This document shows, piece by piece, positions 18,473 through 27,939 of a stretch of DNA of 64,000 bases (position 1 is the stretch's first letter; every line of letters starts with the position of its first letter). The stretch covers positions 151,437-215,436 of the forward strand of contig NZ_SMAN01000001.1 in the NCBI RefSeq assembly GCF_004342905.1, written 5' to 3'. The translations under genes and the position numbers were made by a program. The stretch is from Melghiribacillus thermohalophilus (GTDB taxonomy: Bacteria; Bacillota; Bacilli; Bacillales; Alkalibacillaceae). The notes beneath the pieces were generated by a model. It ran no database searches. It was not told the origin of the DNA and saw only the letters and a program-made list of their open reading frames with translations.

Positions 18473-19561
18473 TCACCTCGTTTCGTCCTTCCGCTCTCTG
18501 GCCCTTAATTGTCCACAGGCCGCATCAATATCATGCCCCTGCTCCCGCCTAATCGTTACGTTGATCCCTTCTTCTTTTAACGCTCTTTCGAAGGCAAAAA
18601 TTTGATGTTTCGGTGTTCTCGTATAGTTTCGCTCTGGAACATAATTGACTGGAATTAAATTGACATGGCATTTTAAATGTCTGATGCGGTCAGCCAGTTC
18701 TTTTGCATGCTCAATGGAGTCATTTTCTCCCCCAAATAATCCGTATTCAAATGTGACCCTTCGTCCTGTTTTTTTATTATAATATTCCACAGCTTCCAGC
18801 AATTTGTCCATAGAAAAAGCTTTATTGATAGGCATCAGTTTTGTGCGCAGCTCATCGTTCGGTGCATGCAGCGATACAGCGAAATTAATTTGCATCTCTT
18901 CATCGGCAAATCGATAGATCTTTGGTATGATCCCGCTCGTAGAAACGGTGATATGCCTGGCTCCAATATTCAGGCCTTTATCATGGTTAATAATTTTCAA
19001 AAATGCCAGCATCTCTTCATAATTATCGAAAGGTTCGCCGATTCCCATGATGACGACTGATGAAACCCGTTCATCCGTTTCATCTAAGGCTTTCTGAACC
19101 TTCAATACTTGGCTGACGATTTCCCCTGCTTCCAGCTGCCGTTTGAGTCCGCCGAGGGTTGAAGCACAAAACGTACAGCCGATCCGGCACCCAACCTGGG
19201 TAGTAACACATACGGAATAACCGTAGTGATGTTTCATTAAAACCGTTTCTATGGAGTAGCCGTCCACGAGTTCAAACAAAAATTTGACGGTACCATCCTG
19301 GGAAGTCTGCTGGACAATCGTTTGCAGTGTAGTTATGGAAAACGACTGCTTTAATTTTTCCCTGAAATGCTTCGGGAGGTTGGTCATATCATCAAAGGAA
19401 TCCACCCGCTTCTGATATAGCCATTCATAAATCTGTGATGTGCGGAAACCAGGTTCTCCCTGCTCTTTCACCCACTCCTTCAGTTCTTCAACAGTTAAGG
19501 AATAGATGGAATCTCTGAGATTTGGCCGCGACATTTTCTTCGATTCTGTTTTCTGGGGCAT
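18473..19561 (-). CDS. rlmN: 23S rRNA (adenine2503-C2) methyltransferase RlmN
   Basis: Radical SAM enzyme that methylates A2503 of 23S rRNA and A37 of some tRNAs. The [4Fe-4S] binding motif is [10 protein letters not shown] (CxxxCxxC), followed by GMGEPFDN. The conserved C-terminal cysteine is in DAACGQLR, and the mid-protein STSGI and VSLHAPND segments are typical. Length is 362 residues. Start at 19561 (ATG), 3 bases past the rsmB stop. Confidence 0.97.
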   Translation of the reverse strand: MPQKTESKKMSRPNLRDSIYSLTVEELKEWVKEQGEPGFRTSQIYEWLYQKRVDSFDDMTNLPKHFREKLKQSFSITTLQTIVQQTSQDGTVKFLFELVDGYSIETVLMKHHYGYSVCVTTQVGCRIGCTFCASTLGGLKRQLEAGEIVSQVLKVQKALDETDERVSSVVIMGIGEPFDNYEEMLAFLKIINHDKGLNIGARHITVSTSGIIPKIYRFADEEMQINFAVSLHAPNDELRTKLMPINKAFSMDKLLEAVEYYNKKTGRRVTFEYGLFGGENDSIEHAKELADRIRHLKCHVNLIPVNYVPERNYTRTPKHQIFAFERALKEEGINVTIRREQGHDIDAACGQLRARERKDETR

Positions 19562-19564
19562 CTG

Positions 19565-20914
19565 CTACACTCCTTTTTTCCGTAATCGTGTTAAAAAGAA
19601 TCCATCTGTATCTAAATCATGAGGAAACAATTGCAGCCCCCACTTAGACAGACCGGGGAGTCTCTGGCAAACTTCCGGCAAATCCCTGCTGAAATCAGGG
19701 TCCACTTCAAAATCAGGGTAATGATTAAGAAACCATTCCACCATCTGTTCATTTTCTTCCCGGTCTACCGTACATGTACTATATACGAGCTTTCCCCCTT
19801 TTTTTAGCAGGGGACTGATGGATTGAAGCAGCTCTTTCTGTACTGTCTTCAGTTGACGAATATCCTCTGATGTTTTTTGATATTTGATTTCCGGTTTACT
19901 TCTCAGGACCCCGAGTCCGGAACAGGGAGCATCCAGCAATATTCGGTCAAAGGTTTCAGGAGAATGAAATGGTTCCAGATTCCGGCTGTCAGCGCCTTTT
20001 GCTTCCACAATGGTTAAATCAAGAGCTCTGGCTTTTTCTTCTACAAGTTTTGCTTTTTTGGGATGTAAATCATAGGCATATAGTTTCCCCTGATTCTGCA
20101 TTTTTTCGGCGATATGAGTCGTTTTTCCCCCGGGCGCACTGCAGGCATCCAGCACAGTCATACCCGGTTTTGCGTCCACCATTTCTCCCACAAGCATAGA
20201 ACTCTCATCCTGTACGGTCAGCGTATGTTCAAACAGAGGGTGGTGAATTACATTTCCCTTTTGGATCACAATACCCTGAGATGAAATCCTGGAAGCTGTG
20301 CCTATGATTCCGTCCTTTTTAAGGATATGAATGATTTCATCACGGTCAGCTTTTAAAGGCTGTATCCGGACGGAAACTTTTTTGTGTTCCAGATTTTTTT
20401 GACACATTTTTCTGGTGATTTCCATGCCATACCATCTGACAAACCGTCTAACGAGCCATTCCGGGTGACTGGTTTCGATCGATAATCGTTTGATGGGATC
20501 TTGAATGTCATCCAGAGAAGGTAATCCTTTTCTCTGTATGTTTCGGAGGACCCCGTTTACAAAGGATGCAATTCCTTTATGTCCCTTTTTCTTAGCGATT
20601 TCAACGGATTCATAAATAACAGCATGATCTGGAACCCGGTCTAAAAATACCATCTGGTAAACTGCCATGGATAAAAGCCAGTTTACCCATGGTGATGTTT
20701 TCCTTTTCACAAATGAATCCAGATAATAATCGATTGTCATCTTTCGCTGCATTGTCCCATAGACCAGCTCCGTTAACAGCCCTGCATCCTTTGATGAGAA
20801 TGAACCGTTTTCAATCGTCTGATGAAGGAGAATATGGCTGAATCCACCACCTTCACTTATTCGGACGAGAAGTTCTAACGCTGTCCGTCTGACCTGTTGT
20901 TCACCCATTGGCAT
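19565..20914 (-). CDS. rsmB: 16S rRNA (cytosine967-C5) methyltransferase RsmB
   Basis: Adds a methyl group to C967 of 16S rRNA. An N-terminal NusB-like RNA-binding domain (about residues 1-140) precedes the SAM-dependent domain: [17 protein letters not shown] motif, then [10 protein letters not shown] and [11 protein letters not shown] with the two catalytic cysteines. It is about 449 residues long. A second in-frame ATG at 20908 has a better-spaced GGGGG and may be the true start. It overlaps the end of fmt by 8-14 bases. Confidence 0.95.
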   Translation of the reverse strand: MPMGEQQVRRTALELLVRISEGGGFSHILLHQTIENGSFSSKDAGLLTELVYGTMQRKMTIDYYLDSFVKRKTSPWVNWLLSMAVYQMVFLDRVPDHAVIYESVEIAKKKGHKGIASFVNGVLRNIQRKGLPSLDDIQDPIKRLSIETSHPEWLVRRFVRWYGMEITRKMCQKNLEHKKVSVRIQPLKADRDEIIHILKKDGIIGTASRISSQGIVIQKGNVIHHPLFEHTLTVQDESSMLVGEMVDAKPGMTVLDACSAPGGKTTHIAEKMQNQGKLYAYDLHPKKAKLVEEKARALDLTIVEAKGADSRNLEPFHSPETFDRILLDAPCSGLGVLRSKPEIKYQKTSEDIRQLKTVQKELLQSISPLLKKGGKLVYSTCTVDREENEQMVEWFLNHYPDFEVDPDFSRDLPEVCQRLPGLSKWGLQLFPHDLDTDGFFLTRLRKKGV

Positions 20915-21851
20915 CCCCCAGAATGTCTCCGACTTTTAAACTGCTTCCTGCTCCCCGCAGGAATGACTCCGCCTTCATCCGCTTTTTTCCGGCAAGCTGC
21001 AAGTCAGTAATTTTAATACCTTTCTGATTTCCGCACACAACAACAAATCCGTCATCAAGAATTTCGCCTACATGGCCAGGATGTTCGGAATAGATTTGAT
21101 CAGTTTTTTCACCCCACCAGATTTTCATTGCTTTACCCTGCCAGGTTGTGTAAGCGACCGGCCAGGGATGAAGTCCCCGTATATGGTTGTAGATTTCTTC
21201 ATGGGTTCGATTCCAGTCAATCCGTTCCTGTTCCCTTTTGATATTGTACGCATAGGTGGCCTGATCATGGTCCTGGGGAACGGGATGAATATTCCCTGAA
21301 AAAATATCCGGCAATGTTTCATGAAAGAGTTCAGCACCGGCTTTTGCCAGTTTATCATGCAGTGTGCCTACATGATCCTGTTCATCAATGGACACCTTTT
21401 TGCTCGCAATCATGTCTCCAGCATCCAGCTGTTCCACCATATACATAATCGTTACACCTGTTTCTTTTTTGCCTTCTAAAATAGCATAGTGAATAGGTGC
21501 ACCGCCCCGGAGTTCCGGAAGTAAAGAAGCATGAACATTAATGCAGCCGTACTTTGGATATTCCAGGAGCGCTTTTGGCAGTATTTGCCCGAATGCAGCG
21601 GTAATCACAATGTCCGGTTTATACTTCAAAACCTCTTCATATTCGTGTTGAACTTTTTCAGGCTGGATGACGGGAATATCATGCTCCAGGGCAACTTCCT
21701 TTACTGGCGGAGGGGTCAACTCCCGCTTTCTGCCTCTGGGTCGGTCGGGCTGCGTAACTGCCGCTACGATGTTCCATTTATCTTCTATCAGCTGTTTCAG
21801 GATGTGAACAGCAAAATCCGGTGTACCCATAAAAACAATCCGCTGATCCAT
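20901..21851 (-). CDS. fmt: Methionyl-tRNA formyltransferase
   Basis: Formylates initiator Met-tRNA. The N-terminal formyltransferase domain starts [10 protein letters not shown] and carries the [17 protein letters not shown] site with catalytic His and Asn. HVGTLHDKL and the C-terminal OB-like domain follow. Length is 316 residues. The ATG at 21851 follows AAAGGGG. It sits between priA and rsmB, the usual order. Confidence 0.97.
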   Translation of the reverse strand: MDQRIVFMGTPDFAVHILKQLIEDKWNIVAAVTQPDRPRGRKRELTPPPVKEVALEHDIPVIQPEKVQHEYEEVLKYKPDIVITAAFGQILPKALLEYPKYGCINVHASLLPELRGGAPIHYAILEGKKETGVTIMYMVEQLDAGDMIASKKVSIDEQDHVGTLHDKLAKAGAELFHETLPDIFSGNIHPVPQDHDQATYAYNIKREQERIDWNRTHEEIYNHIRGLHPWPVAYTTWQGKAMKIWWGEKTDQIYSEHPGHVGEILDDGFVVVCGNQKGIKITDLQLAGKKRMKAESFLRGAGSSLKVGDILGDANG

Positions 21852-21866
21852 ATTGTACCCCTTTCT

Positions 21867-24278
21867 TTACATCAGATGATATGGTTGAAAATCAACGACA
21901 ATCTGGAGATCATTTTTTTGCATATCTTCCTCATATACCTGTAAGATCCGCTTGATCGTCATCTGCAGTTTAGACTCAACTTTGTATTTTACCATGCATT
22001 GATACCGATATCTATCTTTAATCCGAAGCAGGGGCGATGGAGTCGGCCCCAGAACTTTAGACTGACCTGACAGACGGCTGTTTAACATCTTCGCCATTCT
22101 TTGCGCAACCTCAATCGTGTAGATTTGATTCGGATGAGAAACCGTAATCAGTGCTAAATAGTAGTAAGGAGGGTACTGGAATTTTTTTCGTATTTGCATT
22201 TCTTTATAAAAAAATTGTTCGTAGTCATACTTGCTTGCCAGTTCAACCGTGTAATGTTCAGGAGTATAGGTTTGAATCAACACTTCTCCGGGCAATTCAT
22301 GTCGCCCGGCCCTGCCGCTGACCTGGGTTAATAACTGAAACGTTTTTTCTGCGCTGCGAAAATCGGGCAGATGAAGCATGGAGTCAGCAGCGAGGACTCC
22401 CACAAGGGTAACATGTTCAAAATCAAGCCCCTTGGCAATCATCTGTGTTCCTAACAAAATATCTGCCCGTCTATGTCCAAATTCAGCAAGAAGCCTCTCG
22501 TGGGCACCTTTATTTCTTGTTGTATCCACATCCATGCGGATGATGCGTGCTTCCGGAAAGGTGAGCTGCAAAGCCTCCTCCACTTTTTGCGTTCCTGTTC
22601 CAAAATAACGGATCGTATCACTGTAACATTCCGGACAGCGGCCGGGCATGGGGATTTCATAAGAACAATAATGACACTTCAGCCGTTCCTGTTTTCGGTG
22701 ATAGGTCAAAGAGATATCACAGTGGGGACACTGCAACGTGTGGCCGCAGTCTCGACAAATCACAAAGGTCGAATAACCCCGCCGATTTAGAAACAACACA
22801 ATCTGTTCCTTGCGACTTAAACGTTCCTGAATTTTTTCCTGAAGGGACCTCGAAAACATCGAACGATTTCCTCTGTGCAACTCTTCCCTCATATCTACAA
22901 TTTCAACTTCTGGCATGGATTGATTGTTAATGCGTCTGGAAAGGGTTAACAGCCTATATACTCCCTTTTTGGCTCTGGCATAGGTTTCAAGGGCAGGGGT
23001 TGCACTTCCCAGCACAACAGGGCAACGATGATATTGGCCCCGGAAAACAGCCACATCACGGGCATGATACTTTGGATTATCTTCCTGTTTATAGCTTGAT
23101 TCATGCTCTTCATCAATAATGATAATACCCAGGTTCTGAAAAGGTGCAAAAATAGCAGATCGTGCCCCTACCACTACTTTTACTTCCTGACGCTGGATCT
23201 TTCGCCACTCGTCCAGTTTCTCTCCAGGTGAAAGACCGCTGTGCATGACAGCCACATCCGCTCCAAATCTGCTTTTAAACCGCTGAACCATCTGGGGAGT
23301 CAAAGCAATCTCAGGAACAAGCACAATGGCTTCTTTGCCTTTTTTTAGCACCTTCTCAATGGTCTGCAAGTAAATTTCCGTTTTGCCGCTTCCTGTCACT
23401 CCATGCAGCAAAAACACATCATGCTTTTCGTTTACAATGGATTCTTCAATCGGTTTGATCGCCTGTTTTTGTTCACCAGTGAGCTCCTTCGGTTTTGTTT
23501 GAATAAACTCGCGATTATTATACGGGTCCCGGTACTCATCTTTTTTAAAGGTCTGGAGCAGCCCTTTTTTCATTAACTGCTGAACGGTCTGACGTGTCGT
23601 ATGTAAGGTGTCTAGCAATTGTTTCAGGGGGATGGCATCTTTGTGTTCGATAAAAAATTCCACAATAGCCCGCTGTTTTTTAGCAGCAGGTGAAAAATCC
23701 TCTAATGCTTCTTCTAACTGGTGCAAATCTTTGGCAGGCTTCACCCATGTTGACTTTTTTCTAGTCTCTTTGCTTTTTACAATGTAATGAACCTCCACCA
23801 GCCCGTCCTTAATAGCCTCTTGTACCTTCCTGTAAGGGATCTGTTTTTCTTGAATTTCCGCAAATGGAATGACAGACCTCCCTGCAAATAAAGGTTTCAA
23901 TTCATCAGACAATTCCTCTTCCAGAGCAAGACATTCCAATTCTTTTTCATACTTTGCCTTCAATGCCTGTGGCAACATGACCTGGTATGCTGTTATATGA
24001 AAGCTCAGAGTCTGCTCTCTTATCCATTTTCCAAGTTCTATCAGCTCCCCGGTTAAAACCGGTGTTAAATCCATTACATCATCGATCGGTTTGAGGTGCT
24101 TCAAATCGGTCTGGTCTGCTACCTCAAGAACAAACCCCATTACTTTTCTTGGACCGAAAGGAACGATCACCCTCATCCCTTTTTCAATCATGTGTTCAAA
24201 TTTTTCAGGGATTTCATAATCAAAGGGTCGGTCGGTCTGAAAGGCAGGTACATCCACAATTACCCGGGCAATTTTCAC
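21867..24278 (-). CDS. priA: Replication restart helicase PriA (primosomal protein N')
   Basis: PriA reloads the replisome at stalled forks. The N-terminal DNA-binding domain ends near residue 120, followed by a winged-helix part. The helicase core has Walker A GVTGSGKTEIY near residue 292 and a DEEH box. Zinc-binding cysteines appear as CRDCGHTLQCPHC and CHYCSYEIP...CPEC. Length is 803 residues. It starts with GTG overlapping the coaBC TGA (GTGA), so the two are coupled. Confidence 0.97.
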   Translation of the reverse strand: MKIARVIVDVPAFQTDRPFDYEIPEKFEHMIEKGMRVIVPFGPRKVMGFVLEVADQTDLKHLKPIDDVMDLTPVLTGELIELGKWIREQTLSFHITAYQVMLPQALKAKYEKELECLALEEELSDELKPLFAGRSVIPFAEIQEKQIPYRKVQEAIKDGLVEVHYIVKSKETRKKSTWVKPAKDLHQLEEALEDFSPAAKKQRAIVEFFIEHKDAIPLKQLLDTLHTTRQTVQQLMKKGLLQTFKKDEYRDPYNNREFIQTKPKELTGEQKQAIKPIEESIVNEKHDVFLLHGVTGSGKTEIYLQTIEKVLKKGKEAIVLVPEIALTPQMVQRFKSRFGADVAVMHSGLSPGEKLDEWRKIQRQEVKVVVGARSAIFAPFQNLGIIIIDEEHESSYKQEDNPKYHARDVAVFRGQYHRCPVVLGSATPALETYARAKKGVYRLLTLSRRINNQSMPEVEIVDMREELHRGNRSMFSRSLQEKIQERLSRKEQIVLFLNRRGYSTFVICRDCGHTLQCPHCDISLTYHRKQERLKCHYCSYEIPMPGRCPECYSDTIRYFGTGTQKVEEALQLTFPEARIIRMDVDTTRNKGAHERLLAEFGHRRADILLGTQMIAKGLDFEHVTLVGVLAADSMLHLPDFRSAEKTFQLLTQVSGRAGRHELPGEVLIQTYTPEHYTVELASKYDYEQFFYKEMQIRKKFQYPPYYYLALITVSHPNQIYTIEVAQRMAKMLNSRLSGQSKVLGPTPSPLLRIKDRYRYQCMVKYKVESKLQMTIKRILQVYEEDMQKNDLQIVVDFQPYHLM

Positions 24279-25477
24279 GGTTGATCATCCTTCATATCCT
24301 GTTCCATCAGTTCAAACAGTTTATAAGCTATATCTAGTTTTGACAGGCGTGGGAGACTGACTTCTAGACCCTTTTGATTGATATAGGTGACAATGTTTGT
24401 ATCCTCGCCAAATCCTGCTCCATCTTTTGTCAAATCATTCACAACGATGGCATCCATATTTTTTTTCTTTAATTTTTCTTTGCCATGTTCAATCGGCTTG
24501 TCCGTTTCCGCTGCAAATCCGACCAGAAATTGATGGGTTTTTCGCTTTCCCAGTTCGGCCATAATATCCTTTGTGCGTTCCATTTCAATGATCAGTGGAG
24601 CCATTTGTTTTTTGATTTTATGATCATAGACTTTTTTCGGACGATAGTCGGCTACAGCTGCTGCTTTGATGACGAGGTCTGCATCCTTAAAACCGGACAG
24701 AACCGCTTCATACATTTCCTCTGCAGATGTGACCTCTACACAGTTGACCCCGGCCGGGCATCCGAGACTGGTGGGACCGCTTATAAACGTTACCTTTCCT
24801 CCGAGCTGTTGAGCAGCCTGGGCTAATGCATATCCCATTTTTCCTGAGGAATGATTGGTAAAAAAACGGACAGGGTCCAATGCTTCCCTGGTTGGTCCGC
24901 CAGTAATGATAATGTTTTTACCTTTAAAAAAACTTGTTTTCGTTTCCTGTTTTTCGATTACGTCAATGATGGTTTCGGGTTCTTCGAGTCTTCCTTTGCC
25001 AACATAACCGCATGCCAGATATCCGTCGCCTGGCTCGATAAATTTGAACCCGAACGACTCCAGGGTTTTCATATTTTGTTGAACCGCTGGATGGTCATAC
25101 ATATGCACATTCATAGCCGGAGCTACATAAACCGGTGAACGTGAAGCTAACAAGGTTGTGCTCAGTATATCATCAGCAATACCATTAGCCAGCTTGCCAA
25201 TCATATTGGCGGTGGCTGGAGCCAGAATTGCGAGATCAGCCCAATCAGCGAGATCAATATGGGCAATTTTTTTCGGATCTTTTTCATCAAAGGTATCAGT
25301 ATAGACAGGCTGGCGGGAAAGAGCCTGGAAAGTCAGAGGCTGTACAAACTCCCGGGCACTTTCAGTCATGATCACTTTGACGATTGCTCCTTTTTGGGTT
25401 AGTTTGCTGGTAAGTGCGCACGCCTTATATGCAGCTATTCCTCCTGAAACTCCGAGTAAAATTTTTTTTCCTCTCAT
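24275..25477 (-). CDS. coaBC: Bifunctional phosphopantothenoylcysteine decarboxylase/phosphopantothenate-cysteine ligase
   Basis: Catalyses two steps of coenzyme A synthesis. The N-terminal flavin-dependent CoaC domain (GVSGGIAAYK start, PAMNVHMYDHPA active region) spans about residues 1-180. The C-terminal CoaB synthetase domain starts near ITGGPTREALDPVR and holds FTNHSSGKMGY. Length is 400 residues. The long intergenic space upstream (25478-25633) holds a hairpin after rpoZ. Confidence 0.97.
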   Translation of the reverse strand: MRGKKILLGVSGGIAAYKACALTSKLTQKGAIVKVIMTESAREFVQPLTFQALSRQPVYTDTFDEKDPKKIAHIDLADWADLAILAPATANMIGKLANGIADDILSTTLLASRSPVYVAPAMNVHMYDHPAVQQNMKTLESFGFKFIEPGDGYLACGYVGKGRLEEPETIIDVIEKQETKTSFFKGKNIIITGGPTREALDPVRFFTNHSSGKMGYALAQAAQQLGGKVTFISGPTSLGCPAGVNCVEVTSAEEMYEAVLSGFKDADLVIKAAAVADYRPKKVYDHKIKKQMAPLIIEMERTKDIMAELGKRKTHQFLVGFAAETDKPIEHGKEKLKKKNMDAIVVNDLTKDGAGFGEDTNIVTYINQKGLEVSLPRLSKLDIAYKLFELMEQDMKDDQP

Positions 25478-25542
25478 ATTGGAATATCCCCCTTATAGAC
25501 AGATATACAAAACGGCTTGATAAAAAGCTTCCTGAAAATCTG

Positions 25543-25578
25543 AAATCCCTTGCCATTCCAGTTCACAGCAAGGGATTT
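25543..25578 (-). terminator. Hairpin between rpoZ and coaBC
   Basis: AAATCCCTTGC and GCAAGGGATTT form an 11-base perfect stem with a 14-base loop, 56 bases after rpoZ. The minus-strand tail (CAGATTTTC) is only partly T-rich, so termination may be partial and part of transcription may continue into coaBC. Confidence 0.55.
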
Positions 25579-25633
25579 GATTACATGATCAACGACTATT
25601 GCCGAAATCGCAATAAATGGCCGATCATCAGCC

Positions 25634-26723
<1,090 letters not shown>

Positions 26724-26805
26724 TTCTTTTCCTCCTCTATCATTTACCCAAACAGCAACGTCCAATATCATTATTATATGAAAAAATGTAACCGAATCTC
26801 AATGA

Positions 26806-27687
26806 TTATTCAACATTTTGAACCTGTTCTTTTATTTTTTCGATTTCACTTTTCAGGGCAACGACCCAGCTGCTGATCTTTGCGTCATTTGATTTCGAAC
26901 CAATCGTATTGGATTCCCGAAGCATTTCCTGAACGATAAAATCGAGTTTGCGTCCGACAGCATCACTCATCGACAATGTTGCGATAAATTGCCTGGTATG
27001 ACTGAAAAGTCTGGTTACCTCCTCAGAAATATCCCCTTTTTCTGCAAGAAGAGCAACTTCATGCAAAATTCTTGATTCTTCTATGGATAACTCTTCTCTG
27101 GCATACTCTTCGATTCGTTGTTTAATGCGTTCTCTGTAGTACTCAATGACCGCCTCCCTCTGTTCTTCTAAGTTTGCTACCAGCTTATTGATGTCATGAA
27201 TCCGATTTTTAAGATCCTGGCTTATAGCTTTTCCTTCTTCGATACGCATTTCATATGCATGAATGAACGCCTGATTAAGTGTGTCCATCAGGGTTTTTTC
27301 CAGTTCATCATCCTCTTCCTCAATTTCTTGTATATCAAAGGGCTCTTCCATATGCAAGAGATCCCTGACAGTAATAGTTTCTTCGAGATGGTAGCGCTCT
27401 TTTGCCTGATGTAAGATTTCGACATATTGATCGATCAGATGCCAGTCAACCGTTAAATGCCGTTTAATGAGTCCTTCCCCTTCGATTTTAATAAAAACAT
27501 CCACCCGTCCCCGCTTAAAAAATTCCCTGGCCTTTTTCTTAATTTTTTCTTCTAAATACAGCAGGGTTCGAGGAAGTTTTACCGACAGATCCAAAAACCG
27601 ATGATTCACTGTTCGAACCTCTGCCACTATGCGGTTTCCGTTTTTTTCACAAACAGATCTTCCATAACCTGTCATGCTTTTAACCAT
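26806..27687 (-). CDS. yloC: YicC family endoribonuclease (YloC)
   Basis: YicC-family protein, recently described as an endoribonuclease in other bacteria. The start SMTGYGR and the EVRTVNHRFLDLSVKLP segment are diagnostic, as is the C-terminal GRKLDFIVQEMLRESNTIGSKSND region. Length is 293 residues. The frame is open 72 codons further upstream, but the ATG at 27687 is preceded by AAGGGAT and starts the conserved region. It begins the remA-gmk-rpoZ group and has a strong promoter 83 bases upstream. Confidence 0.95.
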   Translation of the reverse strand: MVKSMTGYGRSVCEKNGNRIVAEVRTVNHRFLDLSVKLPRTLLYLEEKIKKKAREFFKRGRVDVFIKIEGEGLIKRHLTVDWHLIDQYVEILHQAKERYHLEETITVRDLLHMEEPFDIQEIEEEDDELEKTLMDTLNQAFIHAYEMRIEEGKAISQDLKNRIHDINKLVANLEEQREAVIEYYRERIKQRIEEYAREELSIEESRILHEVALLAEKGDISEEVTRLFSHTRQFIATLSMSDAVGRKLDFIVQEMLRESNTIGSKSNDAKISSWVVALKSEIEKIKEQVQNVE

Positions 27688-27769
27688 GTTATCCCTTCCA
27701 TTCCGTGCAAAATCTTCACAATATGTATCCCCCGGAAAACCATGTCCAAACCGAATATATCCAGAATTT

Positions 27770-27798
27770 ATTATAGCGAAAATTTGTTCGCTGAACAA
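27770..27798 (-). promoter_or_regulatory. Sigma-A promoter of yicC-remA-gmk-rpoZ
   Basis: On the minus strand TTGTTC (27798-27793), a 17-base spacer and a perfect TATAAT (27775-27770). The spacer carries nested palindromes (see the LexA-like site). Confidence 0.75.
27777..27790 (-). promoter_or_regulatory. LexA (DinR)-box-like site in the yicC promoter
   Basis: CGAACAAATTTTCG on the minus strand matches the Bacillus LexA consensus CGAACRNRYGTTYG at 13 of 14 positions; the one mismatch is T for G in the second half. It lies fully between -35 and -10, a position where a repressor would block transcription. Consensus is from knowledge; LexA control is inferred. Confidence 0.45.
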
Positions 27799-27903
27799 TT
27801 GTCTCATCATAAACTTATTTCTTATTTCATGTTCGGAAAGCTGTTTAAATATGAAAAAATGTTTTAGAAACCACGTTATATTTTCATTGTCCGATTTGAT
27901 CAT

Positions 27904-27929
27904 GGGGTGCTGGCCTCGCGGTCAACACC
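27904..27929 (-). terminator. Hairpin after the calcium ATPase gene
   Basis: GGGTGTTGACC and GGCCAGCACCC pair with one mismatch and a GCGA loop, 10 bases past the ATPase stop. No T-run follows, so it may stabilise the 3' end instead of ending transcription. Confidence 0.35.
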
Positions 27930-27939
27930 CTGCTTCTGT

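Noticed and set aside
27688-27903. 72-codon N-terminal extension of yicC
   Set aside because: It contains the promoter and palindromes, and the conserved family start is at 27687.
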